Of a DNA stretch of 8,031 bases, positions 6,288-8,031 are shown in pieces (the first letter of the stretch is position 1; every line of letters starts with the position of its first letter). The translations under genes were made by a program, and so were the position numbers. Under the pieces are notes generated by a model, which saw nothing but the letters and a program-made list of their open reading frames with translations, searched no databases and had not been told where the DNA came from. This DNA is from Pseudomonadota bacterium. GTDB taxonomy: Bacteria; Pseudomonadota; Alphaproteobacteria; Rhizobiales; Rhizobiaceae. The DNA lies in the NCBI GenBank assembly GCA_003242525.1, contig QGUU01000094.1:1-8031 (forward strand), in the 5' to 3' direction.

Positions 6288-6907
6288 GTCTCGAAATACC
6301 CGATGCCCTGGCTGGGAATTGCGCTTTGCCATTGCCTGATTGCGTCGAACGGATGCAGCAGCATGATCACGTTCAACGTCAAATTGTCCCGGATGACATA
6401 GCCGGTGCCGATCTCGAACAGGACGGCGATGACCACAACGGCCCATATAGGTAGCCATCGTGCCATCGCAAAGCCCAGCACCATGGCCAGCGTATCGGAC
6501 ACCGAATTGAGGATGGAGTCGCCGAAATAATCGAGCGAGATGGTGCCTTCGCGATACCGATCGATGATGAAGGGACTGTTCTCCACGATCTCCCAGCCGC
6601 CTTCGATCAGCATTGCAAAGACAAGCCGGAACCAGAACGATCGCCGGGGGAAAAGCCAGCGCGCCAGCGCGTAGAACAGGAAGCCGTGGATGATGTGCGA
6701 AGGCGTGTACCAGTCTGAAATATGCTGGGAGTTCTCCGAACTGAACACGACGCCGTGCCAGAGCTTGACGGTGCCGCACGCGCAGATCGCGGGATGGCCC
6801 TGGAGGTGAAGCACGAAAGCCTGGACGCCGATGATGGCGAAGGCAGCGACGAGACCGGTCTGCCAGGCGAGGTCCCGGGAGGGTTTGCCCTGCGCCACGG
6901 TGTTCAA
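6284..6907 (-). CDS. DUF2585 / UPF0314 family integral membrane protein
   Basis: A 207-residue inner-membrane protein of unknown function. Hydrophobic segments are visible at about 14-35, 70-86, 92-108, 133-150 and 153-172. Polar residues sit in or beside them: CACG (42-45), SHIIHG (70-75, His71 and His74), EGGWEIVEN (102-110, Glu102, Glu106, Glu109), Asp116, Asp130 and Asp138. Such a His/Glu/Asp set in the membrane could bind a metal or catalyse a reaction; this is inference. The start is taken as TTG at 6907, which overlaps the stop of the acetyltransferase as TTGA and has GGAGG 4 bases upstream; a GTG at 6898 is the alternative. Its TGA overlaps the ATG of hslU. Translation is therefore coupled to both neighbours, suggesting a role related to protein quality control or simply a conserved operon position. 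The family name is from memory and quite sure. Confidence 0.85.
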   Translation of the reverse strand: MNTVAQGKPSRDLAWQTGLVAAFAIIGVQAFVLHLQGHPAICACGTVKLWHGVVFSSENSQHISDWYTPSHIIHGFLFYALARWLFPRRSFWFRLVFAMLIEGGWEIVENSPFIIDRYREGTISLDYFGDSILNSVSDTLAMVLGFAMARWLPIWAVVVIAVLFEIGTGYVIRDNLTLNVIMLLHPFDAIRQWQSAIPSQGIGYFET

Positions 6908-7422
6908 TCGCCCTCCGGATTGCCCACCGCCATCAGCACGACATCCCCATAGATGGTCGACCGGCGGTCGATCTCGCGGAATCCCGCCTTTTCATAGGCG
7001 CGGATGGCGCGCTTGTTGTCCGGGTGCGGGTCGATGATCACGCGCGGCGCACCTTCGGCGAAAAGCGTTTCCACGAATTGGCGCACGATCAGCGAGCCAT
7101 GGCCGATCCCCACCATTTCCGCGGGCCCTATCGATACGTCTATGCCGAGCGTTCCGAAGGGCTGGTCCTGATAGGGATGGTCGTCCTCAAGATGAGGGTC
7201 GTAGCTCTGCAGATAGGCGATCGGCTGCCCGGCGAGTTCGACGATCAGCGGCTCGACCGAGACGCTGCTCATGTGGTCGCGTATGGCAGCAACCTCGGTT
7301 TCGGGATCGCCCCACCATTGCGCGAGATGCGGCTCAGCCAGCCAGCCGGCGATGAGGGGCAGGTCCGCCTCTCTCACCGGCCGAAAGGCATAGTTCGGAA
7401 ATCGGCGGCCCGGCTGGCTCAT
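6904..7422 (-). CDS. GNAT family N-acetyltransferase, AAC(6')-Ib-like
   Basis: A 172-residue acetyl-CoA-dependent acetyltransferase. The order of motifs follows aminoglycoside 6'-N-acetyltransferase AAC(6')-Ib: [16 protein letters not shown] then AQWWGDPE (34-41), PIAYLQSY (67-74), GIDVSIG (93-99), the acetyl-CoA loop VGIGHGS (104-110), and [18 protein letters not shown] (131-148). The Asp in GID (Asp95) falls where AAC(6')-Ib has its GID acidic residue. The gene sits between hslV and DUF2585, overlapping the first by ATGA and the second by TTGA, so its fixed role is probably housekeeping (for example on a small molecule or a peptide amine) rather than antibiotic resistance. The start ATG at 7422 is fixed by the overlap. 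The GNAT family is certain; the substrate is unknown. Confidence 0.9.
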   Translation of the reverse strand: MSQPGRRFPNYAFRPVREADLPLIAGWLAEPHLAQWWGDPETEVAAIRDHMSSVSVEPLIVELAGQPIAYLQSYDPHLEDDHPYQDQPFGTLGIDVSIGPAEMVGIGHGSLIVRQFVETLFAEGAPRVIIDPHPDNKRAIRAYEKAGFREIDRRSTIYGDVVLMAVGNPEGD

Positions 7423-7949
7423 GCAGCCGCGCCCTCGATGGTTTCGACCACGAAGTTGTTGTTGGTGTAGACGCAGATTTCGGAAGCGATCTGCATTGCC
7501 CGCAATGCGATCTCCTCGGCATCCTTGTCGGTGTCGAGCAGCGCCCGAGCGGCGGCCAGCGCATAATTGCCGCCTGAGCCGATCGCCATGACGCCCTGTT
7601 CCGGTTCCAGCACGTCGCCAGTGCCGGTCAGCGCCAGCGATATGTTCTTGTCGGCCACCAGCATCATTGCCTCCAGCCGGCGCAGGTAGCGATCGGTGCG
7701 CCAGTCCTTTGCAAGCTCCACGGAGGCTCGCATCAACTGGTCCGGATATTGTTCAAGCTTGGCCTCCAGCCTTTCAAGCAGGGTGAAGGCATCGGCGGTG
7801 GCGCCTGCGAAGCCGGCAATGACGCTGCCGCCCTTGCCGATGCGGCGCACCTTGCGGGCATTGCCCTTCATGATCGTCTGGCCGAGGCTCACCTGGCCGT
7901 CGCCGGCAATGACAACCTTTCCGCCCTTGCGCACGGTCACAATTGTCGT
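7419..7949 (-). CDS. hslV: ATP-dependent protease subunit HslV (ClpQ), start disrupted or misread
   Basis: Proteasome-like peptidase that degrades proteins fed to it by HslU. The interval begins at the codon of the catalytic N-terminal threonine (ACG, 7947-7949), giving [18 protein letters not shown]. Counting from Thr1, Asp17 and Lys33 (in KGNARKVRR) match the catalytic set, followed by [32 protein letters not shown] and [17 protein letters not shown]. The length from Thr1 is 176 residues, normal for the family. The problem is the start. The first usual start codon in this frame is GTG at 7940, three codons after Thr1, which would remove the nucleophile. The frame is open upstream to TAG at 8019-8021 with no ATG, GTG or TTG. 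A nearby ATG at 7969 is out of frame by one base; a single extra G in the GGG at 7956-7958 would give [14 protein letters not shown] frameshift or sequence error is therefore likely. The stop overlaps the acetyltransferase start. Confidence 0.93.
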   Translation of the reverse strand, partial: TTIVTVRKGGKVVIAGDGQVSLGQTIMKGNARKVRRIGKGGSVIAGFAGATADAFTLLERLEAKLEQYPDQLMRASVELAKDWRTDRYLRRLEAMMLVADKNISLALTGTGDVLEPEQGVMAIGSGGNYALAAARALLDTDKDAEEIALRAMQIASEICVYTNNNFVVETIEGAAA

Positions 7950-8031
7950 GGCGTGCCCTGGTAGGTCATTTGCCCAGTTTTTTCCGATTCCCCGCCGGCC
8001 ACACGGGCCACGGGGGGGCTATGGGTGAGAG
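7950..8031 (-). other. hslV leader and upstream region to the window edge
   Basis: This stretch holds the hslV propeptide codons and the start of its promoter region. In the hslV frame it reads WANDLPGHA before the Thr pair and contains no usual start codon. The minus strand has a run of six A (7978-7983) and seven C (8012-8018), homopolymers prone to indel errors. CCCATA at 8020-8025 could be part of a promoter -10, but a -35 would lie outside the window. I see no other gene here. Confidence 0.4.

Noticed and set aside
6288..6779. 164-codon upstream extension of the hslU frame
   Set aside because: HslU proteins begin at the [19 protein letters not shown] segment; the extension lacks family similarity and overlaps DUF2585, whose frame carries the conserved motifs.
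8020..8025. CCCATA as the -10 of a heat-shock (sigma-32) promoter for hslV
   Set aside because: The biology fits, but the -35 half would lie beyond the window and six bases alone are not evidence.

Overview
The window is GC-rich DNA from an alphaproteobacterium, most likely of the Hyphomicrobiales (Rhizobiales), with a Phyllobacteriaceae-like relative (Mesorhizobium, Aminobacter and similar) as my best guess. The reasons are the gene order hslV - GNAT acetyltransferase - DUF2585/UPF0314 membrane protein - hslU, a DUF1402 exported protein beside it, and an IolG-type inositol dehydrogenase. Both families of unknown function are, as far as I recall, largely confined to this order.

Left part (1-3716), catabolic genes. 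A ThDP-dependent decarboxylase, cut off at its 5' end by the window edge, is followed on the + strand by a short-chain dehydrogenase (SDR). Converging on them from the other strand is a two-gene operon: an IolG-type Gfo/Idh/MocA dehydrogenase followed by a second, classical SDR. Three NAD(P)-dependent oxidoreductases next to a 2-oxo-acid decarboxylase-like enzyme suggest a route that oxidises a polyol or cyclitol and then cleaves or decarboxylates a keto-acid; the substrate cannot be read from the sequence. The AT-rich gap upstream of the IolG gene holds a plausible promoter, a near match to the rhizobial IolR site pattern over its -10, and a perfect 15-bp inverted repeat just before the ribosome binding site.

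Middle (3844-4976). A secreted DUF1402 protein has lytic-transglycosylase-like motifs and a recognisable -10 element. The spacer between it and hslU carries small inverted repeats.

Right part (4977-8031), protease operon, all on the minus strand. hslV (peptidase), an acetyltransferase resembling AAC(6')-Ib, the DUF2585 membrane protein and hslU (ATPase/unfoldase) are joined by successive stop/start overlaps (ATGA, TTGA, ATGA), so they are probably one transcript with coupled translation. The start of hslV is abnormal: the codons for its catalytic N-terminal Thr are present, but no ATG/GTG/TTG lies in frame upstream of them inside the window. A one-base frameshift or sequence error near 7956 is the simplest explanation.

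I see no mobile element, CRISPR array, tRNA or rRNA, phage gene or recognised defence system. Most of the window is ordinary chromosomal metabolism and housekeeping. The points worth a second look are the hslV start, the leader ORF before the first SDR, the AAC(6')-like gene and DUF2585 inside the hslVU operon, and the regulatory gap before the IolG gene.
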